Shown in pieces: positions 34,096 to 41,274 of a stretch of 41,274 nucleotides of DNA (position 1 is the stretch's first letter; every line of letters begins with the position of its first letter). Under the pieces are notes generated by a model. That model saw only the letters and a program-made list of their open reading frames with translations, did no database searches and was not told the DNA's origin. The position numbers and the translations under genes were made by a program. Source of the DNA: Candidatus Ornithomonoglobus intestinigallinarum (GTDB lineage Bacteria; Bacillota; Clostridia; UBA1381); contig DVLU01000009.1 in assembly GCA_018715365.1 (NCBI GenBank), positions 1-41,274 of the forward strand, given 5' to 3'.

Positions 34096-35349
34096 ATGAA
34101 AAACAAATACGATATTATAGTGTGCGGCGGCGGCTTTGCCGGAACGGCTGCGGCAGTTGCCGCGGCACGCGAAGGCGCTGATGTGCTCATCACGGATAAA
34201 AGCGGCTTTTTGGGCGGAACGGCCTGTAACTGTCAGGTAATTCCGTTCATGACTTATACAACAACAATAAACGGTAAAAAGACAGCTCTTTCGGCAGGAC
34301 TTTTTTCATATATATTGGAGGAGCTTTTTTCACTCGGAGGTCTGCACCGGAACGGAATTACATTTAATGAGGAAATATTAAAGCTCGTTCTTGACAGGCT
34401 GGCGGAAAAATATAAAATCGATATTCTCTATCATTCATACATAACGGACGCAGTCAAAAGCGGCGACAAAATAACCTCTGTTTCCTGCGTCAATAAATCC
34501 GGCAGCCGGACTTACAGCGCCGATTTCTTTATCGACGCCACGGGCGACGCGGACGTTGCGGCGCTTGCGGGCTGTCCGTTCAGGCTCGGGCGCGAGGAGG
34601 ACAATCTGTGCCAGCCGATGACGCTTTGCTTCAGGCTTGCGGATGTTGACGTTGACAAGGCTTTTGCGTCATACGGCCACATAAACGAGCTTTATTCGCG
34701 CGCCTGCACAGAAGGCAAAATAAAAAATCCGCGCGAGGATGTTTTATTTATGCGCCATATGAGCGGCAGCGTGCTGCATCTCAATTCGACGAGAGTAATA
34801 CGCCGTTCTCCAATCAACGCTGCTGATAAAAGCGCTGCCGAGCGCGAGGCGCGCGAGCAGGTATTTGAGCTCTACACCTTTTTAAAGGAAAACTGCGAGG
34901 GCTTTGAAAATGCGGTGCTGCTCTCGTCCGGCCCCGAAATAGGCGTAAGGGAAAGCAGGATGATAGACGGTCTTTACACACTGACGGTCGATGACCTCAA
35001 GAGCTGCGTAAAATTTGACGACGGGATCGCCGCATGTAACTATGATATAGATATTCACAATCCCGACGGCAGCGGGACGAGCCATTACTATTTTAAAGAA
35101 GGTACTTATTATACTATCCCCTACAGATGCCTTGTTCCTCAAAAAATTTCCAATCTGCTTGCTGCCGGAAGATGTATATCGGGAACGCATGAGGCGCAGG
35201 CGTCGTTCAGGATTATGCCCGTATGTTGTACCCTCGGCGAGGCGGCGGGCACTGCGGCGGCTATTGCCGTTAAAAACGGCTGTGCGGCTGCGGCGGTCGA
35301 TACGGATGAGCTGCGCGCCGTACTCAAAAGAAACGGAGCATTTATATAA
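34096..35349 (+). CDS. FAD-dependent oxidoreductase (FAD_oxidored family)
   Basis: A 417-residue flavoprotein. The N-terminal dinucleotide-binding motif is plain (IIVCGGGFAGTAAAVAAAREG), followed by GFLGGTA with a nearby cysteine pair (CNC), a second nucleotide-contact motif FIDATGDADVAALAG, and the C-terminal AAGRCISGTHEAQASFR...CCTLGEAAGTAAA typical of the PF12831 group. The ATG at 34096 is chosen because GAGGAGG is six bases upstream; an earlier in-frame ATG at 34075 has no site. No signal peptide, so it is cytoplasmic. The substrate is unknown; relatives are often found in carbohydrate loci, where sugar or sugar-acid oxidation is supposed. It is the first gene of the plus-strand operon, 29 bases before the AraC regulator. 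Confidence 0.9.
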   Translation: MKNKYDIIVCGGGFAGTAAAVAAAREGADVLITDKSGFLGGTACNCQVIPFMTYTTTINGKKTALSAGLFSYILEELFSLGGLHRNGITFNEEILKLVLDRLAEKYKIDILYHSYITDAVKSGDKITSVSCVNKSGSRTYSADFFIDATGDADVAALAGCPFRLGREEDNLCQPMTLCFRLADVDVDKAFASYGHINELYSRACTEGKIKNPREDVLFMRHMSGSVLHLNSTRVIRRSPINAADKSAAEREAREQVFELYTFLKENCEGFENAVLLSSGPEIGVRESRMIDGLYTLTVDDLKSCVKFDDGIAACNYDIDIHNPDGSGTSHYYFKEGTYYTIPYRCLVPQKISNLLAAGRCISGTHEAQASFRIMPVCCTLGEAAGTAAAIAVKNGCAAAAVDTDELRAVLKRNGAFI

Positions 35350-35378
35350 AAGCATAAATTTTGGCATAGGAGAGAGAT

Positions 35379-37370
35379 ATGCTTAACATACAATTCACAA
35401 GACCGGAAATATTACCGCGGCTTAAGAAAAACAAGTGGCTGTCGCTCTATATTTTAATAATTATACTTACCGCGGCAACCACTCTCATCGTTTTATCGCT
35501 GTCAAATAATATTCTCAACGGCGAATTTACATATACAAACGAATCTTTTACAGCCTCGGTGGGTCAAAATACCGACAGCATTTTTACCGAAAGCAAGCAG
35601 ACCATATACCAGATTTCAAATTGCGCGGAGCTGAGGCGATTCGTATGCGGCGATTACCTTAACGATAAGGAGCGTATATATGCGTCGCTTGAGCTGAGCG
35701 AAACGATGCACTCGTTTGTTGCGGGCAGCTATTGGGTGGGAAATGTTATTGTGTATTCCGACAAGCAGGAACGTGCCGTTGATACGGACAGCTCAACAAA
35801 CCCGCTCGATTATTATAAGTCAAATCTCAAAGATTATATAACATGGGATTCGTTCAAAAATATTATTTCGAGCATAAACGATGATTACTATATTTGCTTC
35901 GGCAATGATCCGGCTCATTATTTGGTTAATGTGGTAAGGAAAAGCTATAATAAATGTCCGTATACAATTGCCGTTATGATAAACGTTGACAAGATTTTTG
36001 AAAACTTTGCCCATTCCGATTTTACCGACCGCGGTCTTTTCGGACTGCTGTGCGAGGACGGAACGCTTCTTATTTACGATAACGGCAATATAACGGCCGA
36101 GAAATCGGAGCTTGACTATGCGGAGCTGCGCACCGAGCAGACAAAATCGCGTTCACTCCGCTTCAGGGATACGGAATATCTTGTTTCTTCGGCAAATTCG
36201 GACGTTGACGGATTTGTTTTTCTGCTGTTTGACGACTATACGCGCATAAATTCGGCAACGCTTATGCAGCAGGTTCTTATTATTTTGCTGTTTCTTATAT
36301 CAATATCGCTGTCGGGTAATTATATTTACAAATATATGCGTTCAAACACGGAGCATCTGAAGCATTTGCTCAGAAACGTCCACTACGAGTCGCCCGATAT
36401 TGACATAATGTATAACAGATTGGAGATATATATGGATAAACTTACAAGCCGCAACAGTGAAATGGAAAAGCAGCTTGACAATCAGCGCATAAGCATAGTT
36501 AAAAACAAGCTGTGCAATCTGCTTGAATACAGCCGTGCGGAGCTTGACGAGCTTACAGCGTCGCTTGCTGATCTTGATATTATTTTTAATTACAATTACT
36601 TTGCGGTTATAGGCTTTTATATCCTTGACTGCGAGCATGTATTCGGAGAAAATTCCGAGGATGAGGATACGGCAAAAAACGCGGCGCTCTGCCGTTTTAT
36701 ACTGGAAAATATTTTTGAAGAAATAATTTCCGAGCAGCTTGCCGTTTATTTTACAGTATCAAACGGAATACTTACGGGAATTGTAAATCTTCCGTCGGCC
36801 GAGGGAAACGAGCAGCTGAAAAAATGTATAAAACGCGGCGAGGAATTTACGGAAGCCGAATTCAGCTTTAAATATTACACCCACATAAGCGCCGTTATAA
36901 ACGATATAGGCGGCGTACACGGTCTTTATACGGGCATGCTTGCCGATTTTGAAAGGGTTGTTTTCGGCCACGGCGATGACGGCGAAGCTGTTGATCTTTC
37001 CGCGGCCGGAAAAGCGTTTTCAGCAGAGGAGCTCTCAAACGAAAGCATGACGGAGGTGCTTTCGTTTATAAATAAAAATCTCGGCAGCAAGGAGCTCGGC
37101 GTGCCGATGATATGCGATCATATGGGCGTATCGTCAACAAAGCTTTCGCGCGAATTCAAAGCCGCTGTCGGCGAAACGGTCGCGCGGTATATTCAGCTGA
37201 AGCGTGTTGAGCTTGCAAAGAAGCTGCTTTTGGGTACTGACAAGCCGGTAAACGAAATAGCCGATGAGGCGGGCTACGACTATGCCGTTTCGTTTATCCG
37301 CGCATTTAAGCGGACGGAAAAAATGACACCGTCGGAATACAGAAGCTTACATAAGGAGCAGCAAAAATAA
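35379..37370 (+). CDS. Membrane-anchored AraC-family transcriptional regulator
   Basis: A 663-residue regulator with two membrane segments (about 24-43 and 300-320) enclosing an extracytoplasmic sensor of some 250 residues, a short coiled linker (about 355-385), a cytoplasmic middle domain, and a C-terminal AraC HTH pair at about 560-655 (VPMICDHMGVSSTKLSREFKAAVG and VNEIADEAGYDYAVSFIRAFKR, ending TPSEYRSL). This layout is found in Firmicutes regulators that sense extracellular sugars directly and switch on neighbouring glycan genes. GGAGAG precedes the ATG. It probably acts on the divergent promoter region at 33953-34051. The signal is unknown. It is followed by the GH36 gene after 31 bases. 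Confidence 0.93.
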   Translation: MLNIQFTRPEILPRLKKNKWLSLYILIIILTAATTLIVLSLSNNILNGEFTYTNESFTASVGQNTDSIFTESKQTIYQISNCAELRRFVCGDYLNDKERIYASLELSETMHSFVAGSYWVGNVIVYSDKQERAVDTDSSTNPLDYYKSNLKDYITWDSFKNIISSINDDYYICFGNDPAHYLVNVVRKSYNKCPYTIAVMINVDKIFENFAHSDFTDRGLFGLLCEDGTLLIYDNGNITAEKSELDYAELRTEQTKSRSLRFRDTEYLVSSANSDVDGFVFLLFDDYTRINSATLMQQVLIILLFLISISLSGNYIYKYMRSNTEHLKHLLRNVHYESPDIDIMYNRLEIYMDKLTSRNSEMEKQLDNQRISIVKNKLCNLLEYSRAELDELTASLADLDIIFNYNYFAVIGFYILDCEHVFGENSEDEDTAKNAALCRFILENIFEEIISEQLAVYFTVSNGILTGIVNLPSAEGNEQLKKCIKRGEEFTEAEFSFKYYTHISAVINDIGGVHGLYTGMLADFERVVFGHGDDGEAVDLSAAGKAFSAEELSNESMTEVLSFINKNLGSKELGVPMICDHMGVSSTKLSREFKAAVGETVARYIQLKRVELAKKLLLGTDKPVNEIADEAGYDYAVSFIRAFKRTEKMTPSEYRSLHKEQQK

Positions 37371-37401
37371 AAAGGCATAAAATGCCGAAAGGAAATGAAA
37401 T

Positions 37402-39144
37402 ATGGATATACAATTTTTGTCCCGCACCGGCTCGGACGGCTGCCGTACGGAGGTTAAAAAGCTGCCGTCCGAAAATGATATTACGGTTTACAAAGTCAGC
37501 ATGAAATTCAGCGGAAAAATTTCACCGGAGCCGGTAACGGTTCGTTTTTCCGCGCCGGTATGCGGCTGTTTTTCGCAATGGAGCCCGCTGAGAAATTTTG
37601 AACGCAGCCTGCTCCCGGACTGGGGAGAATTTATACCGGAAACGCCGTCGCGGCTCGCCTTCGGCATGCCGCTCCACTGTTTTATAAGCCAGAGCGGCAA
37701 AAACAAAATATGTACCGCCGTTTCCGACGTAAAAACACCGCTTACAATGAGGACAGGCGTAAACGACGACGGCACAATCCATTACGAATTTGTGTTTTTC
37801 TGCGAAAAAATTGCGCCGATAAGCGAATATACGGCGCTTATACGTTTTGATACGCGCTGTATTTTTTACGGCAAAGCGGCTGCCGACGGCGTAAAATGGC
37901 TTGAGGAATACAACGGAATAATCCCGGCTCCGGTGCCGGAAAACGCCGCCATGCCTGTTTATTCCACGTGGTACAGCTATCACCAGCAGCTTAAGGATGA
38001 GGATATAATAAGCGAATGTAAAAAAGCGTATTCTCTCGGGATGAGGACCGTCATAATAGACGACGGCTGGCAAACGGAAAGCTGTGAGGGCGGATATGAA
38101 TACTGCGGTGAATGGCAGCCGTGCGAAAGCAAGATAAAGGATATGGCAAAGCTTGTCGATGCCGTTCACTCCTGCGGCATGAAGGTGATGCTGTGGTACT
38201 CCGTGCCGTTTGTCGGAAAGAAAACGCGCCTTTGGAAACGGTTTGAGGGGAAATACCTCGACGACCCGAAAAACAATTGGAATTGTCTTGACCCGCGCTT
38301 CCCCGATGTGCGTGAATACATTGCGGAAACATACGAAAACGCTCTTAAAGCATGGAAGCTTGACGGCTTCAAGCTCGATTTTATAGATGAATTTTGCCTG
38401 ACGGATTTTTCCGACACATCGTCCTCCGAACGCGATTACGATTCCGTTGAGGACGCTCTTGAGCGTTTGCTGCACGATATTTATATGCGTCTTTCCAAAA
38501 TAAAGCCCGATGTGCTTATAGAATTCCGGCAGCGGTATATAGGGCCCGCGGTAAGAACGTGCGGCAATATGATAAGAGTCGGCGACTGCGCCTACGATAT
38601 GCTCAGAAACCGCATGGGCGCCGGCGATCTGCGGCTTACGTCCGGGAAAACGCCCGTTCATTCGGATATGCTCATATGGAATTACAAAGACAGCACAGAG
38701 GACGCGGCAAAACAGCTTATAAACGTGCTTTTTGCGGTGCCGCAGATTTCCGTAAGGCTCGGGGAAATACCGGAAGCGCACGGAAAAATGCTGAAATTCT
38801 ATCTTGATTTTTGGATAAAGCACCGCGACACGCTGCTTTTCGGCGATTTTTACGCACATTGCCCGGAGAGCCTGTATTCTCTTGTCGAAGCAAAAAAAGA
38901 CGGTACGCATATATGCATATGCTTCGGAAAAAACACGGTTAAAATAAGCGAGCCGCAAACGTTTATAATAAACGGCAGCGGCGATGAATATGTAATGCTG
39001 CTCGCGGAGCGTGATACGGAAATATCTTATGCCATTACAAGCTGCACGGGCGAACCGCTCGGCGAAGGCACAATACATGCAGGCCCCCGGGGACGGCTGC
39101 TGAAGCTCGAACAGTCCGCAGTTGCTGAAATACACATAATATAA
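37402..39144 (+). CDS. GH36-type alpha-galactosidase-like glycosidase
   Basis: A 580-residue cytoplasmic enzyme (no signal peptide) of glycoside hydrolase clan GH-D. After an N-terminal beta domain, the TIM barrel shows WYSYHQQ, the substrate-binding pair IDDGWQ (about 219-224), nucleophile Asp326 in DGFKLDFIDEF and a likely acid/base Asp in RVGDCAYD (about 395-399), followed by a C-terminal beta domain. These are the standard GH36 motifs; the enzyme is shorter than the 700-residue bacterial tetramers. Alpha-galactosidase is most likely, but alpha-N-acetylgalactosaminidase or another alpha-glycosidase cannot be ruled out. AAAGGAAATGAAAT precedes the ATG. Last gene of the plus-strand operon. 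Confidence 0.88.
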   Translation: MDIQFLSRTGSDGCRTEVKKLPSENDITVYKVSMKFSGKISPEPVTVRFSAPVCGCFSQWSPLRNFERSLLPDWGEFIPETPSRLAFGMPLHCFISQSGKNKICTAVSDVKTPLTMRTGVNDDGTIHYEFVFFCEKIAPISEYTALIRFDTRCIFYGKAAADGVKWLEEYNGIIPAPVPENAAMPVYSTWYSYHQQLKDEDIISECKKAYSLGMRTVIIDDGWQTESCEGGYEYCGEWQPCESKIKDMAKLVDAVHSCGMKVMLWYSVPFVGKKTRLWKRFEGKYLDDPKNNWNCLDPRFPDVREYIAETYENALKAWKLDGFKLDFIDEFCLTDFSDTSSSERDYDSVEDALERLLHDIYMRLSKIKPDVLIEFRQRYIGPAVRTCGNMIRVGDCAYDMLRNRMGAGDLRLTSGKTPVHSDMLIWNYKDSTEDAAKQLINVLFAVPQISVRLGEIPEAHGKMLKFYLDFWIKHRDTLLFGDFYAHCPESLYSLVEAKKDGTHICICFGKNTVKISEPQTFIINGSGDEYVMLLAERDTEISYAITSCTGEPLGEGTIHAGPRGRLLKLEQSAVAEIHII

Positions 39145-39164
39145 AAAATAAGGCCCTGCAAAAC

Positions 39165-39218
39165 GGGGCTGCCGCTTTTAACGCAGATATATGCGCTTTC
39201 GGGCGGCAGCCCCTTTTT
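39165..39218 (+). terminator. Rho-independent terminator after GH36
   Basis: GGGGCTGCCGC (39165-39175) pairs with GCGGCAGCCCC (39203-39213), 11 pairs, followed by five T (39214-39218). It is 20 bases past the GH36 stop. On the minus strand the hairpin is followed by GTTTT and, further on, a longer T run, so it may also stop the convergent GH95 transcript. Confidence 0.9.
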
Positions 39219-39306
39219 GTACGGCAGGAAATTAAAGCGAGCCGTTTCGCGCTTTAAAGATTTGATATTTAGTCATCAAGCACCTTTTCCGACACGCATG
39301 TTATCA

Positions 39307-40221
39307 TCAGTTCAGTTCAATTGCATCGATAACGGGAGCTTGATCCGCATCCCACAAATACAGCGCTATTCTTTCGCAGTTCGGAAATATATCCGTTTCT
39401 TTTTTGTCACCGTCTTTTATCTTATTAAATACATCGATGCTTATCAATATGCCGTTTTCATCATATTGAGCGGCATACATTGTAAGTTCTTTTCCACTGT
39501 CATTGGAGGATACGGAAACCGTTATGTTTATATGCGCCGCCGCTGCCGCATCGCCGGCGCTTGTAAGCTCATTGCCGCTGTCGTCCGTCACGGCAAGACA
39601 CGTTTCAGATTCCTCCTCGGAATTGGTATACACGTCAAGCTCCGCTATCGGGGCATAATTTTCTCCGTAGAAGTCAAAATACGTAAAGCTGTTGTTTTCG
39701 AGCAGCTCGCGTGCGCCGGCGTCAAGGTCGTCAAGATAAACGTAATCCCATTCCCCGTTCGGTTTTACGCTGCTTATTGTATACACGGCCGTATAATTTA
39801 CGCCGTCGTTTGAAACCCTGAATACGCAGCCCGGCATACGCTCCTCGTATCCGGCTCCGCTTTGGAACCGGAATGCCGTTATCTTCTGCGGTTCTGACAT
39901 TTTTATGCCGCAGCGTCCGCCCGCCTGATCGTCATATACCGTTGATATGTCTCCGTCAAATGCATTTTGCGGCGGCGACTGCTGTTCCCATTTACCCCCG
40001 GCTCTGCCTACAACCTCATAATCCGTTATTTTGCTGTAACCGTCTATCGGGCTTTTTATCCTAAGCGATACGGTGTTAGACAAAATGCCGCTTCCGACCG
40101 CCGCCGCGGATATTTCAACCGTTCCGGCGTTTACGCCGTTTGCCGTAAGGCGAAGATCATCTTGATCTAAAATTTCGTATGTACCCTCTGCAGTATCGGT
40201 AAATACAAACCCGACCCCGCT
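39307..40221 (-). pseudogene. C-terminal half of a broken GH95-like gene: F5/8 type C-like module and C-terminal beta module
   Basis: This frame reads from the frameshift at about 40221 to the stop at 39307. It begins SGVGFVFTDTAEGTYEIL, passes through a beta domain, and then has a galactose-binding/F5-8 type C module (NAFDGDISTVYDDQAGG ... ITAFRFQSGAGYEERMPGC ... ISSVKPNGEWDYVYLDD). The last 70 or so residues resemble the C-terminal module of the jelly-roll proteins (MYAAQYDENGILIS ... IALYLWDADQAPVIDAI). It is the continuation of the GH95-like domain encoded at 40167-41150: adding one A to the AAA run (plus-strand ttt, 40221-40223) joins the two frames without a gap (VSGK-SGVGFVF). A sequencing error or recent mutation would explain this. 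The role would be glycan binding by a secreted fucosidase. Confidence 0.82.
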
Positions 40222-41150
40222 TTGCCGCTGACGGTTATATAGCTTTCATCGGTTTTTAGCTTTTCCGATACATCTTCACCGTTTACAACCGCTTTTGCAA
40301 ACGGTCTTGCGCATTTCACCTTTACATCGCCGTCCGCATTTATTACGGCCGATATACCTTCATCAGACCATTCTATATTTTCTATTGCATCTCCCGTGCG
40401 CGAACGGAGCCCGCTTATATTTCCGCCCGACGAAAGCATTTCGTCCGGAATGGCGGGAGCAAGCTCTATAACTTCCGAATCGGAATAAACAACGGATTCC
40501 ATAAGTATCGCCGGGACGGTTATCGCCGTGTCGGTGCAGTATGCCTGCCGTCCCGTTGTATCATGAGATGTCATCATTGAGGCATAATACATCTCGTTTG
40601 TCAGCACGGCAAGCAGAGCGTCGCGTACACCCTCCGCTGATTTCGCCCTTGCCATTATAAGGCCCTTGTGTACCCAGCCGTGACCCGCAACGTTATCGCC
40701 TGCCGTTGGCGGCAACACCGTATTTTTTGTTTCGATCAGCTTTCGTGCGCCCTCAAAGAGCGTATTGTCCGTTTCGCCCTCATATGCCGGCCAAAGCCCG
40801 TACAGCTGCGATGTGTGACGGTGCTCGTAGTTTTCCTCGTAGCATGCAAGCGCCCATTCCTTGAGCTCGCCCGTCGGCTCGTAAAGATACGGCGGAAGCT
40901 TTGATTCGTATTCGTTCCATTTTGATATATCGGAACCGTTTCCGCATGCTTCCGCAACGGCCGACGCCATATTAAAGCAGTCTCTTGCCGCAGATATATC
41001 CATTACGGAATTCATATTCATGGTCTGCGCGCTGTTTAGCAGCGTGTTTTCCGGCGAATAGCTCGGTGTTATAAGATAGTATTGCCCGTCTGCAAGCTCG
41101 GTTTTGCCTTTCTCGTATTTTGCCTCGCCGTTCTCTGTATAATTGGTGCT
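40167..41150 (-). pseudogene. C-terminal part of the catalytic region of a GH95 alpha-L-fucosidase-like enzyme, truncated and frameshifted
   Basis: About 325 residues of a GH95-type (alpha/alpha)6 barrel are left. The frame is open upstream of the first ATG (41021) to 41150, where LITPSYSPENTLLNSAQTMNM matches the family SPEN and TMD motifs. Further on come EHRHTSQLYGLWPAYE (the family's HRHxSHLYGLYP), GWVHKGLIMARAKSAEGV and IELAPAIPDEMLSSGGNISGLRSR. The usual DGNFG catalytic-site motif is replaced by YCTDTAIT, so this is a divergent subgroup and its activity is uncertain. GH95 enzymes are about 700-800 residues, so more than half of the catalytic part is missing upstream: the frame hits TGA at 41154-41156, where unrelated sequence starts. 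It ends at 40167 only because of the one-base frameshift near 40221. Confidence 0.85.
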
Positions 41151-41151
41151 A

Positions 41152-41274
41152 TGTCAAGATAACGGACACATTAAACCTTTGTTTTTTAGTAAAATCAGCA
41201 AAATGCACAACGTGGTCGCATTTATTCCACGGTTTGCTTGACAACGAGCCTCTGATGGCATGATGTCCTGCGCC
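41152..41274. mobile_element. Possible insertion-sequence end interrupting the GH95-like gene
   Basis: GH95 coding sequence stops abruptly at about 41150 and is followed by sequence starting TGTCAAGATAACGGACA, whose outer four bases are self-complementary (TGTC/GACA), as seen at many IS ends. The rest of the window is more A/T-rich and carries no recognised gene; on the minus strand a frame without stops (HVVHFADFTKKQRF) runs from the window edge to 41149. No transposase motif can be named and the second end lies outside the window, so a simple rearrangement or contig-end artefact is equally possible. Confidence 0.3.

Noticed and set aside
37522-39135. A 537-residue open frame antisense to the GH36 gene
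   Set aside because: It is the opposite strand of a gene with complete GH36 motifs, has no ribosome binding site, no domain and an Arg/Tyr-rich composition typical of shadow frames; other long opposite-strand frames (for example 17632-18585 and 33136-33948) are rejected for the same reason.
1-41274. tRNA, rRNA, phage or defence-system genes
   Set aside because: No cloverleaf-like or rRNA-like sequence, phage structural gene or defence domain was recognised; every long stretch is covered by the genes listed.

Overview
The window looks like a fragment of a Gram-positive, carbohydrate-degrading Clostridia genome (Bacillota), probably a gut or rumen species. The evidence is strong AGGAGG-type ribosome binding sites, sigma-A promoters, S-layer homology (SLH) domains, a lipoprotein sugar-binding protein with LplB/YtcP-type permeases, and a membrane-anchored AraC regulator of the kind typical of Firmicutes glycan loci. 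The secreted-protein style recalls the Monoglobales, but that is only a guess. Several genes are broken near both ends, so the window may be a whole contig, possibly from a metagenome.

Layout. (1) 1-540: 3' end of an AraC-type regulator behind a 12-base C tract. (2) 540-7002, minus strand: a VTC-domain protein, a DUF4956 membrane protein and a CotH kinase-like secreted protein, followed by an OmpR-type response regulator broken by a frameshift, an intact sensor histidine kinase with its own promoter upstream of the regulator, and a GH2 glycosidase lacking its N-terminal half that begins exactly at the kinase stop codon. (3) 7224-33891, minus strand: a very long, nearly gapless run of 14 genes read from one strong promoter at 33953-33981 to a hairpin terminator at 7107-7147. 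In transcription order: sugar-binding lipoprotein, permease, cytoplasmic clan GH-A glycosidase, permease, secreted clan GH-A glycosidase with a CBM9-like C-terminus, three secreted non-catalytic jelly-roll proteins, a 55-residue peptide, a fourth jelly-roll protein, a second secreted clan GH-A glycosidase, two SLH proteins and a GH94 phosphorylase. (4) 34096-39144, plus strand, divergent: FAD-dependent oxidoreductase, membrane-anchored AraC regulator and GH36 alpha-galactosidase-like enzyme, closed by a terminator. (5) 39307-41150, minus strand: the C-terminal part of a GH95 alpha-fucosidase-like enzyme with an F5/8-type module, broken by a one-base frameshift and cut off at a junction that may be an insertion-sequence end.

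How the parts may work together (inference): SLH proteins and multidomain jelly-roll proteins would bind a glycan at the wall, the secreted GH-A enzymes would cut it, the ABC importer would take up oligosaccharides, and the cytoplasmic GH-A, GH94 and GH36 enzymes would finish degradation. The membrane AraC protein would sense the glycan and act on the divergent promoter region, which carries an imperfect direct repeat. An unidentified ATPase would have to serve the importer, since none is encoded here. The GH set hints at a plant-type galactose/fucose-bearing polysaccharide, but the substrate cannot be read from the sequence.
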